Made by a program: the position numbers and the translations under genes. DNA of 64,000 nucleotides from Rhizobium sp. 9140. Its GTDB lineage: Bacteria > Pseudomonadota > Alphaproteobacteria > Rhizobiales > Rhizobiaceae. Below are positions 50,628-61,211 of the stretch, one piece after another. The DNA lies in assembly GCF_900067135.1 (NCBI RefSeq), contig NZ_FJUR01000001.1, positions 2,421,501-2,485,500 on the forward strand, in the 5' to 3' direction. The notes beneath the pieces are model-generated. The model had not been told where the DNA came from. It searched no databases and saw only the letters and a list, made by a program, of their open reading frames with translations. The stretch's first letter is position 1; each line of letters starts with the position of its first letter.

Positions 50628-51956
50628 GTGTCTCAGAGTTCGGGAAGCCCGATATTCGGCAAGCGCAAGGAACAGCCGATCCTGATCCTCGCCCGTGGTG
50701 AAAACGTCCACCATATGACGGTGCGCCCGTGGATGACCGCCGTCGGCGTCTCGCTCGGCGCCCTCTTTGCCATCGGCTACCTCGCCTCGACCTCCTATCT
50801 CGTCCTGCGCGACGACCTGATCGGCGGCACCATGGCGCGTCAGGCGCGCATGCAGCACGATTATGAGGATCGTATCTCGGCGCTGCGCGCGCAGGTCGAT
50901 CGCGTCACCAGCCGGCAGCTTCTCGACCAGCAGGTGGTGGAGGAAAAGGTGGAGAAACTTCTCCAGCAGCAACAGGCCCTCACCTCGCGCCACGGCAAGC
51001 TTGGCTCCCTCATCGAGCGCGCCGAGGAATCCGGTCTTGCCGATCCCGGCACCGACAAGGTCGAGACCGAAAAGCATGCGGACGCCACAGGTGGGATCCA
51101 GGCCATCGAACGCCTGATGGGCCTTGCCGCAAAGACCGCCCCCAAGGGGCCGGCGCTTGCCTACGCCGCCCCCTTCACCCGCACCGACATGCGCGGCGGC
51201 GATACGATCACCGATCGCGCCGACCGCCTCTTCTCGCGCGTCACGCACTCTCTGAAGGATATCGAGCGCTCGCAGAAGGACAGGATCGCGACGCTCACGT
51301 CCGGCGCCATCAGCGCGACCGATGCCATCGAGACCATCGTCGCCCGCACGGGCCTCTCCGTCACGCCTGATCCGGCGGACGCCGACGAGGCGCGGGTGCG
51401 AAGCGGCGAAGGCGGCACGGATACCGCCATGGGCGGCCCCTATGTCGAGCCGGAAACGAAAGACGTCTTCGACCGTCAGCTGGTCGAACTCGATACCGCG
51501 CTCGTGCGCCTCGAACAGGTGCGTGGCGAAGTCCGCAAGCTGCCCTTCAGCAACCCGGCGCCGCAGAGCGACATCACCAGCCAGTTCGGCAACCGCATGG
51601 ACCCCTTCCTCGGACGCCTTGCGCTGCACGCCGGCATCGATTTCCGGGTCGCCACGGGCACGAGCGTCCGCTCGACGGCGCCCGGCAAGGTCGTCGTTGC
51701 CGGGCGCAACGGAGGCTATGGCAATATGGTTGAGATCGATCATGGCAACGGCGTCAGCACGCGCTACGGGCATCTCTCGACCATTCTCGTCAATGTGGGC
51801 GACGTCGTGAAGGCGGGGGACGCGATTGCGCGCTCCGGCAGCACCGGCCGCTCCACCGGCCCGCACCTCCATTACGAAGTCCGGCTCCACGGCGATGCTG
51901 TCGATCCGATGCGCTTTCTGAATGCGGGGATGAAGCTCAGCAGCTATATCAAGTAA
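50628..51956 (+). CDS. M23-family (LytM) peptidoglycan endopeptidase or regulator
   Basis: 442 residues from the GTG at 50628 after GGGAG. One membrane helix near 38-58 (AVGVSLGALFAIGYLASTSYL) leads into a coiled coil (about 70-135, rich in Q, E and L), a variable middle and the LytM domain at about 320-430. The zinc-site residues are seen in RLALHAGIDFRV (H and D), RYGHLSTI and GPHLHYEVRLHG (HxH). All ligands are present, so it may be an active hydrolase; rhizobial relatives such as RgsM control polar growth. Confidence 0.9.
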   Translation: MSQSSGSPIFGKRKEQPILILARGENVHHMTVRPWMTAVGVSLGALFAIGYLASTSYLVLRDDLIGGTMARQARMQHDYEDRISALRAQVDRVTSRQLLDQQVVEEKVEKLLQQQQALTSRHGKLGSLIERAEESGLADPGTDKVETEKHADATGGIQAIERLMGLAAKTAPKGPALAYAAPFTRTDMRGGDTITDRADRLFSRVTHSLKDIERSQKDRIATLTSGAISATDAIETIVARTGLSVTPDPADADEARVRSGEGGTDTAMGGPYVEPETKDVFDRQLVELDTALVRLEQVRGEVRKLPFSNPAPQSDITSQFGNRMDPFLGRLALHAGIDFRVATGTSVRSTAPGKVVVAGRNGGYGNMVEIDHGNGVSTRYGHLSTILVNVGDVVKAGDAIARSGSTGRSTGPHLHYEVRLHGDAVDPMRFLNAGMKLSSYIK

Positions 51957-52051
51957 AGCGCTTCCCAAAGAGAAATTCCGTCCCATATTCAGGGTGTTCG
52001 AGCCGGATTCCCCGACTTGACGCGTCTCGATCGCCGCAAAGCGCCAGTTTT

Positions 52052-52080
52052 CTTGACTTTCCGCAAGCTTGGGCCTATGA
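52052..52080 (+). promoter_or_regulatory. Predicted rhlE promoter
   Basis: CTTGAC (52052-52057), 17 bases, CTATGA (52075-52080): perfect rhizobial -35 and four of six at -10. The start site near 52087 leaves a leader of about 70 bases before the TTG start. Confidence 0.6.
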
Positions 52081-52156
52081 GCGCCCACGACGGACCTCGA
52101 GAGCGCGGCCCGCGGCACCAGAGTTCGTTAGAACCGGAACGGAAACAGATTTCCCT

Positions 52157-53773
<1,617 letters not shown>

Positions 53774-53888
53774 TTCGACTTTCTGAGACAGCTCGAGCGC
53801 AGTGTGTTCCATGGACCGCTGCGCTTCTTGCGTTGTGCTGTACAGGCAGAATGCTCTGCGTTGTCGTGCCTGACAGTGGAGGTTCCTC

Positions 53889-54332
53889 TTGACACCATCG
53901 AAGCCTGCCGCTCCCGGTATCGATTTCCCAGGCGTTGGCTGCGGCCTCGCTATCCTGCGGAACAACCAAATCCTCCTCTGCCGCCGGCTGAAAGCGCCGG
54001 AACGGGGACACTGGACCATCACGGGCGGCAAGGTCGACATGATGGAGGACAGCCGTTCCGCAGCACGTCGCGAGGGCAAGGAAGAAAGCGGGCTCGCGAT
54101 CGGCGACGCCATCGACTTTCTCTGCGTCAGCGAGCATGTTTTCGAGGGAGACCGGCAGCACTGGATCTCGCTGATCTACGTCACGCGCGATACCCAAGGC
54201 GATCCTCTGGAAACGGAGCCGGACAAGCTCGCGGATATCGGATGGTACGATCTCGACGCTCTGCCCGCGCCGCTCTCCCGTTTTGCGGCGGATGCAATCA
54301 CGGCTATCCGTACCCAGAGCCTACTTGGCTGA
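53889..54332 (+). CDS. Nudix hydrolase
   Basis: 147 residues from a TTG at 53889, with TGGAGGT well placed upstream. The Nudix box GGKVDMMEDSRSAARREGKEES lies near 47-69, fitting Gx5Ex7REUxEExGU with the U position a Gly. Surrounding blocks WTITGGK and the WYDLDALPAPLSRFA tail suggest the ADP-ribose/dNTP-type subgroup. The end overlaps the convergent TfoX-N gene by 12 bases. Confidence 0.9.
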   Translation: MTPSKPAAPGIDFPGVGCGLAILRNNQILLCRRLKAPERGHWTITGGKVDMMEDSRSAARREGKEESGLAIGDAIDFLCVSEHVFEGDRQHWISLIYVTRDTQGDPLETEPDKLADIGWYDLDALPAPLSRFAADAITAIRTQSLLG

Positions 54333-54644
54333 GCGAACCGCCGCCTCATAGGCAAGCAGCGCCCAGCGAGTCATTTCATCAGGATCATCGAGCGCTGCGT
54401 CGGGGATCGACCAGTAAGGCATGAAAACCGGCTTCTTGCCCGCCTTTCCCTCATAGCTCCACTGGTGGGCACCGGCCGCCTCGAAGAGGGGCGCGCTCTC
54501 GTGATCGGCCTTCAGCATCAACTCGCTTTTGAGATCGATCGCCACGATCAGCCCGTTGCGATAGACGCCCTTGCCGCCGAACATGCGTTTGATGGTCACC
54601 GGGCCAAGTCCGGAAAACAGATCCTCGATCGCTTCGATATCCAT
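54321..54644 (-). CDS. TfoX N-terminal domain protein
   Basis: 107 residues. MDIEAIEDLFSGLGPVTIKRMFGGKGVYRNGL is the TfoX_N pattern (RMFGG.G.Y..g). Free-standing N-domains are widespread in rhizobia and have no known competence role. It overlaps the Nudix gene 3' end by 12 bases and starts three bases after the stop of the MobA-like fusion gene, so it is probably the last gene of that minus-strand operon. Confidence 0.88.
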   Translation of the reverse strand: MDIEAIEDLFSGLGPVTIKRMFGGKGVYRNGLIVAIDLKSELMLKADHESAPLFEAAGAHQWSYEGKAGKKPVFMPYWSIPDAALDDPDEMTRWALLAYEAAVRSAK

Positions 54645-54647
54645 TTT

Positions 54648-56297
54648 CTATCCCTTCAGCACACCACCGACTGCCGCAATCGCCTCCGGCGTGTCGAGAT
54701 CGAGATGTGCGGCAGGGCCTATATCAACATCGACGACCGGCAGTCCGCCCGTTTCGATCACATGGCGCGCGCCGACATCGCCTTCGAGCTTGCGGAGCGC
54801 CGGAAACAATGCGCGCGGCAGGATCACCGGGTTGCCCCGCTTGCCACCACAGACGGCGCGCACGACCGCCTGTCCACCCTGTTCTTCAAAAGCCGCAATC
54901 AACCGCCGGACATCCCCGGCCGTCACTCCGGGCATGTCCGCCAGCAGCACCAGCATCCCATCCGCCTCAGGTCCGATACCGTCGAGGCCCGCGATCAGCG
55001 ACGACGCCATGCCCGAGGCAAAGTCGTCATTGTGCGTGAATACCAGATCAAGCCCGGACAGCGCCGTCCGGATTTCGTTCGCTCGATGTCCGGTCACGAT
55101 GGTCACCGGCTCGCGGCTCGCGGCTTGCGCCACCGCCGTCGTCCGGCGCACCAACGGCACGCCGTCGAATTCCGCCAGAAGCTTGTGATGCCCCGCCGCA
55201 CCCATGCGGCTTGCCTGACCGGCCGCAAGCACCACCAAGCGCACGATCAGCGGCCGCATCGCCTGACCACCGTCCCCATCCACCTCATTGCGAGCGCGTG
55301 GACGCGGACGCGTCGGAATTTCCGCCAGCAGCCCGCCGACGCCCATGCCCGCGATCTCCTGCGCCCCCACCGTCTCGCCCGCAAGGATCCGGTCCAGCAC
55401 CCAATCGAACCCGTTCTCCTTCGGGCTGCGCGCGCAACCCGGCGCGCCGATGATCCTGACATTGTCGAGGCTACCGAGCACGAGAAGATTGCCCGGATCG
55501 ACCGGCATGCCGACGTGATCGACCTCGCCGCCGGCCGCACGGATTGCAGCCGGGATGACATCGTCCCGATCCGTCACAGCCGAAGCGCCGAACACGATCA
55601 CCAGACGCGACCGGTTGCAGGGTTTCGCCACGGCGCTGCGGATTGCCGCAGCTACCGCATCCTGCCCGTGCGCCACGCGCACTTCACCCGTCAGACGGCT
55701 TCCCGAGCGCCGCAACCGATCCTCAAGCACGCGCCGCGTCTTGTCCATCACCTGCACCTTCAGCGACGGGAGCAAGGTCGAGACGAGCGTCACGTCGCGC
55801 GGGATGAATGGCTTGACGGCAAAGGCCGGTGCTTCCGAGAGAACCGAGGCAGCCTGCTCTGCACGTCGCCGATCCACAGCAAGCGGAATGATTTTGATCG
55901 TCGCCACCATGTCGCCGGCCCGCACCGCCACATGATCGGCAAGACAAGCGAGTGTGATCGCGGAGTCGATGCGGTTGAAACGGTCAACACGGTCGCGCGT
56001 CGCGACGAAGAGGCCATCCACGGCCGCGTGCAGGTTCAAGCGACCGGTCGAGGCTGGTGAGAATGTCAGGGTATCCCGCGCGATTCCAGCCGCAATCAAC
56101 GTCGCCGCTTCGTCCTCGCCGATATCATCAGGTCCGAGACGCGCAACGACAACCTGATCCATGCCAATAGCAGCAAGGGCCGCAACATCGACGGCGCCAA
56201 GGCGCGTTCCCTTGGCAAGCCGTCCCTCCGGAAGCGCTACGGCATGCGCCAGAATGCCCCCTTCCGCGTCGCCAAGCGGCACCGGACCGAACCTCAT
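54648..56297 (-). CDS. Molybdopterin-binding / MobA-like nucleotidyltransferase fusion
   Basis: 549 residues from the ATG at 56297, which overlaps the xdhC stop (ATGA). The first ~340 residues look MoeA-like (MRFGPVPLGDAEGGILAHAV..., then VIVFGASAVTDRDDVIPAAI near 250 as in the MoCF molybdopterin-binding domain). The last ~200 are a MobA/MocA-type transferase: LVVLAAGQASRMGAAGHHKLLAEFDGVPLV, then LLADMPGVT and GKRGNPVILPRALFP. It probably converts molybdenum cofactor to the cytosine dinucleotide form for xanthine-dehydrogenase-like enzymes. Frame openness upstream of 56297 overlaps xdhC and is not used. Confidence 0.88.
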   Translation of the reverse strand: MRFGPVPLGDAEGGILAHAVALPEGRLAKGTRLGAVDVAALAAIGMDQVVVARLGPDDIGEDEAATLIAAGIARDTLTFSPASTGRLNLHAAVDGLFVATRDRVDRFNRIDSAITLACLADHVAVRAGDMVATIKIIPLAVDRRRAEQAASVLSEAPAFAVKPFIPRDVTLVSTLLPSLKVQVMDKTRRVLEDRLRRSGSRLTGEVRVAHGQDAVAAAIRSAVAKPCNRSRLVIVFGASAVTDRDDVIPAAIRAAGGEVDHVGMPVDPGNLLVLGSLDNVRIIGAPGCARSPKENGFDWVLDRILAGETVGAQEIAGMGVGGLLAEIPTRPRPRARNEVDGDGGQAMRPLIVRLVVLAAGQASRMGAAGHHKLLAEFDGVPLVRRTTAVAQAASREPVTIVTGHRANEIRTALSGLDLVFTHNDDFASGMASSLIAGLDGIGPEADGMLVLLADMPGVTAGDVRRLIAAFEEQGGQAVVRAVCGGKRGNPVILPRALFPALRKLEGDVGARHVIETGGLPVVDVDIGPAAHLDLDTPEAIAAVGGVLKG

Positions 56298-57328
56298 ACG
56301 TCGCCCGCCCCGGGAGCGAAAACAGTCTCCACAACAGGCCGCGTTCGAAGCGACTGGATGATATCGGCCAGAATCGATACCGCGATTTCCGCAGGCGTCG
56401 CCGCCCCGATGGAGAGCCCGATGGGCGCGGAGATACGCGCGATGGCATCCGGCGTCAGCCCCAGAGCCTGAAGGCGCTCGACGCGCTTGCCATGCGTCTT
56501 CCGGCTGCCGAGAGCACCCACGTAGAAGCATCCGGCCACCAGCGCTGCCTTCAATGCGGCATCGTCGATCTTCGGATCATGTGTAATGGCCGCAAGCGCC
56601 GTGTAGGCATCGAGCGGCCGTTGCGGCAGCACGTCTTCCGGCCAGTCCGCAATGAGATCGACGCCGCCGAACCGCTCCGGCGTCGCAAAGGCCGTCCGGG
56701 GATCGATGACGACGGTGGAAAACCGTGCGATCTCCGCCATCGGCACCAGAGCCTGGGCGATATGCACGGCGCCGATGATCACGAGCCGCGGCGGCGGACG
56801 GTAGATGTTGACGAAACAGCGCCCGTCGGCAGCCAGCCGCGACACGCCGGTCACGAAGGCAGCCTTGACATCGTCAGGCCCTTCTTCGCCCTCGGTGAAA
56901 ACGCGCGTTCGACCCGTCGCAAGATCGGTCAGGCAAGCCACGGCGCGTCGGCCGGCGCGCAATTCGTTGAGCCGGCTAAGAGACGTCAGGTCCAGCCCGG
57001 CACCGACCGTCTGCACGAGGACCCGGATCTGCCCGCCGCAGGACAGGCCGACCTGCCAGGCCGTCTCGTCGGCCACGCCGAAGGAGAACACGCGCGCCTC
57101 GCCCGAAGCGATCACCTCCACCGCTTCCGTCACCACCGCCCCTTCCACGCATCCGCCGGAAACGGAACCGTCGAAATTCCCGTCTTCGTCAATAACAAGG
57201 TGGCTGCCGACCGGCCGCGGTGCAGACCCCCACGTCTCGATCACCGTGGCAAGAGCAACCGCCCGGCCCTGCTGGCTCCAGGCCTGTGCAAGCAGGAGGG
57301 GGTCATGCGCATCTGCATCGTTCGTCAT
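56294..57328 (-). CDS. xdhC: XdhC-family molybdenum-cofactor insertion protein
   Basis: 344 residues from the ATG at 57328 with AGGGAT upstream. The N-terminal XdhC_CoxI region has SVSGGCVEGAVV and GLSCGGQIRVLVQ near 95 with the conserved Cys, and the Rossmann C-terminal half has LVIIGAVHIAQAL near 200 and YVGALGSRKTHGKRVERL near 295. It protects and inserts sulfurated cofactor into xanthine-dehydrogenase-type enzymes. Translationally coupled to the MobA-like fusion. No molybdenum hydroxylase gene is in this window, so the client is elsewhere. Confidence 0.92.
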   Translation of the reverse strand: MTNDADAHDPLLLAQAWSQQGRAVALATVIETWGSAPRPVGSHLVIDEDGNFDGSVSGGCVEGAVVTEAVEVIASGEARVFSFGVADETAWQVGLSCGGQIRVLVQTVGAGLDLTSLSRLNELRAGRRAVACLTDLATGRTRVFTEGEEGPDDVKAAFVTGVSRLAADGRCFVNIYRPPPRLVIIGAVHIAQALVPMAEIARFSTVVIDPRTAFATPERFGGVDLIADWPEDVLPQRPLDAYTALAAITHDPKIDDAALKAALVAGCFYVGALGSRKTHGKRVERLQALGLTPDAIARISAPIGLSIGAATPAEIAVSILADIIQSLRTRPVVETVFAPGAGDV

Positions 57329-57646
57329 GGAAATATCCCTGATCGTGCCACCGGAACAGGCCATGAGCCCGGCGGTTGCCGCACGACGACCGATATAGTG
57401 CGTGGGCCACTGGTTTTCAGCCATGCCGCCCGCGGATTTTCCGCGACCGCTTTGCGCCATCGTCCTTTCGCTCCAGGCAGCCGGAGGCTGTCTTCCACCC
57501 TGTTCTCAAAGTCGAAAGATGGGCATCTCCGGAAGAACCGACCGTTTTCCTTTGACGCGCGTCCCCGGATTGCCGAACATGCAGGACCGGCGTCCCGTCG
57601 CAAACAGTGCCAACCCGTCCGGTCAGCTCCGAGCTCTGAAAGATCC
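57329..57646. other. Divergent intergenic region (xdhC / binding protein)
   Basis: 318 bases holding the two promoters. Reading frames pass through but show no ribosome site or family pattern. A GGAAC-N18-TT match at 57353 is too far from the gene to trust. Confidence 0.45.
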
Positions 57647-58732
57647 ATGTCCCGCGTCCTCGTTCTCATTCCTGCTTTCGCACTCGCCGCCGGCATGGCA
57701 TCCGGTGCCGCCGCTGCCGGGCTGAAGGTCGGCGTCGTCGCCCCCGTCGAAGGGCCGCTCGCTCTGCTCGGCCGGCAGGTTCTGGAAGGCGCGCGGTTCC
57801 AGGCGGAAGCCCGCGGCTCCGAGGTCGTCGCCATTCCCGAAACCTGCGAGGCGGCCGACGCCGAGGCCTTGAAGGCCGCCGTCGCTGCGGCGAGCGCAGA
57901 AGCGCTGGTCGGCTTCCTCTGCACCGAGAGCCTTGAAGCCGTCCTGCCGACGCTTGCCGGTACTGGCATCCCCGCCGTCACCTTGAGCGTCCGCTCCGAT
58001 ATCCTCATGGAAGATGCACGCAAGAACGGCTGGCCGTTCTACCGTCTGGTGCCCAACGCCCGCAAGGAAGCCGAAAAGATTGCGAGCGTCATCATCGAGC
58101 GCTGGAAAAGCGAGCCTCTCGCTCTGATCGACGACGGCACGATCCATGGGCGCGACCTCGTGGAAGGCGTGCGTGCGGCTCTGGCCGAGACGGGCCTGAC
58201 GCCTGTTTTCACCGATACCTACCGCCCGGCGCAGGAGCAGCAGATCAGCCTCGTGCGCCGCCTCGCCCGCAGCGGGGCAACTCATGTTCTGATCGGTGGC
58301 GACCGGAGCGATGCAGCGATCATCGCCAGAGACGCCCGCAGCGAAAAGATCCCGCTGACGCTCCTGGGTGGCGAAGCGCTGGATGCGGCCGACCAGCCGG
58401 TTCCGTTGGCGGACGGCGTCCTCGCCGTCACATTGCCGGAAGCCGCGACCCTGCCGGAGGCGACCGCCACTGCGGCGGCGATGCGCGCCGCCAATATCGT
58501 GCCCGATGGCTATGTCCTGCCCGCCTTCGCCGCGATGACCTTGGCTGAGCAGGCGAAGGACCGCGCGCTGAAGGACGGTACGCCGCTGGCCGATGCGCTA
58601 CCAAAGGCGCCCTATCCCACCGTCGTCGGAACCATCCGGTTCGATGCCGGCCATGAACTCGCCGACAATCCCTACAGGCTGATGGAATGGCGCCAGGGCC
58701 GCTTTGTGAATGCGCCACCGCCGGGCGAATGA
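57647..58732 (+). CDS. Periplasmic binding protein, branched-chain amino-acid type (Peripla_BP_6)
   Basis: 361 residues from the ATG at 57647; a much longer open frame upstream is not coding. A signal peptide (MSRVLVLIPAFALAAGMASG, ending AAA) is followed by GLKVGVVAPVEGPLALLGRQVLEGARFQAEA, the start of the type I periplasmic fold, then ALVGFLCTESLEAVLPTLAG, FYRLVPNARKEAEKIASVI and LIDDGTIHGRDLVEGV. No permease or ATPase is nearby. It is ten bases before an S58 peptidase gene and was probably recruited as its partner or a sensor. Confidence 0.88.
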   Translation: MSRVLVLIPAFALAAGMASGAAAAGLKVGVVAPVEGPLALLGRQVLEGARFQAEARGSEVVAIPETCEAADAEALKAAVAAASAEALVGFLCTESLEAVLPTLAGTGIPAVTLSVRSDILMEDARKNGWPFYRLVPNARKEAEKIASVIIERWKSEPLALIDDGTIHGRDLVEGVRAALAETGLTPVFTDTYRPAQEQQISLVRRLARSGATHVLIGGDRSDAAIIARDARSEKIPLTLLGGEALDAADQPVPLADGVLAVTLPEAATLPEATATAAAMRAANIVPDGYVLPAFAAMTLAEQAKDRALKDGTPLADALPKAPYPTVVGTIRFDAGHELADNPYRLMEWRQGRFVNAPPPGE

Positions 58733-58742
58733 GGGCCGCGAC

Positions 58743-59762
58743 ATGACGGTGCAACCTGGGCCACGAAATGCGCTGACCGATGTTGCCGGGCTCACGGTCG
58801 GCCATGCGCAGGACGAACGGCTGAAATCCGGCGTGACCGTCATCCTCTGTGATCCCCCGGCCGTTGCCGCCGTCTCGATCATTGGCGGCGCGCCCGGCAC
58901 GCGCGAAACCGACCTGCTGGAGCCTCATAACAGCGTGCAGACCGTCGATGCAGTCTGCCTTGCCGGCGGCTCCGCCTTCGGCCTCGATGCCGCATCGGGC
59001 GTGCAGGCGGCCCTCCGCGCCATGGGCCGCGGGCTGAAAGTCGGTCCCGCCATCGTGCCGATCGTCCCGGCGGCCATCCTGTTCGACCTCAACAATGGTG
59101 GCGACAAGAACTGGGGCACCTATGCGCCCTATCGCGACCTCGGCTACACCGCCGCCATGTCCGCCACGGCTGAGGTCGCGACAGGGACCATCGGCGCGGG
59201 CACGGGCGCAAACACCGCCACCGTCAAGGGCGGCCTCGGCACGGCGTCGACCGTTCTTGCGAACGGCATCACCGTCGGCGCGCTCGCCGCCGTCAACCCG
59301 CTCGGCTCCGCAACCATCGGCGACACCGCCTGCTTCTGGGCGGCACCCTTCGAGCTGGACGACGAGTTTGGCGGGCTGGGCCTACCCGCGCCCTTGCCGG
59401 CAAACGCCACGGCCATCCGCACGAAGCTCGACGCCGTCACGCCGATGGCGAATACGACGATCGCCGTCATCGCGACGGATGTTTCCCTGACGAAAGCCGA
59501 AGCCAAGCGCCTCGCCGTCGCGGCGCATGACGGGTTTTCCCGCGCGCTCTGGCCGTCGCATACCCCTCTCGATGGCGATCTGGTCTTTGCCATCTCAACG
59601 GGCCGACAGCCCGGCAATCTCAGCCCAGCGGATTTCCTCAGCCTCTGCGCAGCGGCGGCTTCCACAATGGCGCGGGCGATCGCGCGGGGCGTGCATGATG
59701 CGACACCGGCCGAAGGCGACACCAAGCCGTGCTGGCGCGACCTTCAGCCCACATCGCCCTGA
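58743..59762 (+). CDS. P1-family (S58, DmpA-like) aminopeptidase
   Basis: 339 residues from the ATG at 58743 with GAGGG upstream. An Ntn-hydrolase that cleaves itself into two chains. The start RNALTDVAGLTVGHAQD is diagnostic, then GGAPGTRETDLLEPHNSVQTVDAVCLAGGSAFGLDAASGV near 45-85, and GTGANTATVKGGLGTAS near 160-175, the region where the self-cleavage nucleophile is expected. Relatives cut N-terminal D- or L-residues and beta-peptides. It has no signal peptide. Coupled to a periplasmic binding protein, an unusual pair. Confidence 0.92.
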   Translation: MTVQPGPRNALTDVAGLTVGHAQDERLKSGVTVILCDPPAVAAVSIIGGAPGTRETDLLEPHNSVQTVDAVCLAGGSAFGLDAASGVQAALRAMGRGLKVGPAIVPIVPAAILFDLNNGGDKNWGTYAPYRDLGYTAAMSATAEVATGTIGAGTGANTATVKGGLGTASTVLANGITVGALAAVNPLGSATIGDTACFWAAPFELDDEFGGLGLPAPLPANATAIRTKLDAVTPMANTTIAVIATDVSLTKAEAKRLAVAAHDGFSRALWPSHTPLDGDLVFAISTGRQPGNLSPADFLSLCAAAASTMARAIARGVHDATPAEGDTKPCWRDLQPTSP

Positions 59763-59894
59763 GAGCCCCGACATTGCCGCTCCCGTCCACCAATGCTACT
59801 GCATCAGCACTCGGACCGGAATCGGTTCAGGGAGAGATGATGCAGCCGTTTTCCTTGCGTCGAAGCGACGGAAACGCGTCCCGGAGATTTGAGC

Positions 59895-60572
59895 ATGCCG
59901 CTTCCCATTCGTATCGCCCCGTCCATTCTCGCCTCCGATTTCTCGCGGCTCGGCGAAGAGGTGCGTGACGTCGTGGCCGCCGGTGCTGATTGGGTGCATC
60001 TCGATGTGATGGACGGCCATTTCGTGCCCAACATCACGTTCGGCCCGGATGTCGTGAAGGCTCTGCGTCCCACCACGGATGCTCCTTTCGACTGCCATCT
60101 GATGATTTCCCCCGCCGATCCCTATCTCGAAGCCTTCGCCAGGGCCGGATGCGACAGCATCACCGTGCATGCCGAAGCAGGTCCCCACCTGCACCGCTCG
60201 CTCCAGACGATCCGCAACCTCGGCAAGAAGGCCGGCGTCGCCATCAACCCGGCAACGCCGGAAGCCACCGTCGAATACCTGCTCGATACGGTGGATCTCG
60301 TGCTGGTGATGACCGTCAATCCCGGCTTTGGCGGCCAGAAATTCGTGGAGCCGACCCTCGACAAGATCCGCCGGGTCCGCAGCCTGATCGGCGACCGGCC
60401 GATCGACATCCAGGTCGATGGCGGCATCACCGAGGCGACGATCGCCACCGCAGCCGCCGCCGGCGCAAACGTTTTCGTCGCGGGATCCGCGATCTATGGC
60501 GGCGGCTCTCCGGAGGCCTATCGCACGGCGATCGACAAGCTCCGCGCGCTTGCGGAGGGCGGTCGCGGATGA
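59895..60572 (+). CDS. rpe: Ribulose-phosphate 3-epimerase
   Basis: 225 residues from the ATG at 59895 after GGAG; a TTG two codons earlier is less likely. Interconverts ribulose-5-P and xylulose-5-P in the pentose phosphate and Calvin pathways. Motifs: [33 protein letters not shown] (metal site), [19 protein letters not shown] and [13 protein letters not shown]. The stop overlaps the next gene (ATGA), tying the two together. Confidence 0.97.
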   Translation: MPLPIRIAPSILASDFSRLGEEVRDVVAAGADWVHLDVMDGHFVPNITFGPDVVKALRPTTDAPFDCHLMISPADPYLEAFARAGCDSITVHAEAGPHLHRSLQTIRNLGKKAGVAINPATPEATVEYLLDTVDLVLVMTVNPGFGGQKFVEPTLDKIRRVRSLIGDRPIDIQVDGGITEATIATAAAAGANVFVAGSAIYGGGSPEAYRTAIDKLRALAEGGRG

Positions 60573-61150
60573 CCCGCGACGGCGGCCCGACGCGGCTGCC
60601 GACAGTCGCCCCACGTCCGAGCCTCGGCAGAACGGTCGCAGACCGGTTGCGCGCCGGCTGGCAGGGTATGCGACGCCACTTTCTCCTCGCACCGGTCTGG
60701 GGGCTCCTGATGTCGCTCTGCGCCCTCGCCTCCTTGTTCCTGCACGGGCGCGCCGGCACCGGCCACACGGCGTCGGTTCTGGTCCTCTATTTCGGCGGCG
60801 GCATGCTCGCCTGGCCAATCAGTATTTTCGTCTCGCGGGCACTTTCGCTCGGCCGCCGCGCCGAAACACGCTTTGCCTGCACCTTCCTCTGCCTGACGCT
60901 TCTGACAATCGGCATGACGGCTTTTCTGTTCGCCATGCAATATCGCCTGTTCTTCTCCCGCTGGCACGCACCCTTCGCCACGCGTGTCTGGTTCTACCAG
61001 TTCGCCTTCACCAGTGCGGGCGCCGTCTACCAGTTCATCGTCATGGGCGTCCGGCTCTATCTGCCGATAGGTCTTCCCGCACTTTTCGGCATGAGCTTCT
61101 GGCTGACACGGGACGATGAGCGCGGGCGTCGAACCACCCTTCGGCGTTGA
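60569..61150 (+). CDS. Small inner-membrane protein of unknown function
   Basis: 193 residues from the ATG at 60569, overlapping the rpe stop. About four helices: [58 protein letters not shown] and [27 protein letters not shown] basic N-terminus precedes the first. I do not recognise a family, but translational coupling to rpe suggests the gene is real. It ends 61 bases before purB. Confidence 0.75.
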   Translation: MTRDGGPTRLPTVAPRPSLGRTVADRLRAGWQGMRRHFLLAPVWGLLMSLCALASLFLHGRAGTGHTASVLVLYFGGGMLAWPISIFVSRALSLGRRAETRFACTFLCLTLLTIGMTAFLFAMQYRLFFSRWHAPFATRVWFYQFAFTSAGAVYQFIVMGVRLYLPIGLPALFGMSFWLTRDDERGRRTTLRR

Positions 61151-61211
61151 GCTTGCCGGACATCTTTGATAGACGCTCGGCCAACGATATCCGAGAGAAA
61201 GCTGACAGCCG

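Noticed and set aside
54465..56060. A 531-codon open frame on plus over the MobA-like fusion
   Set aside because: Arg/His-rich shadow product; the minus gene has clear domains.
57353..57377. GGAAC-N18-TT before the binding protein
   Set aside because: It is about 270 bases from the start codon and lacks CGTT; a match this loose is expected by chance.
56492..57646. Long N-terminal extension of the binding-protein frame
   Set aside because: It overlaps xdhC, and the signal peptide begins at 57647.
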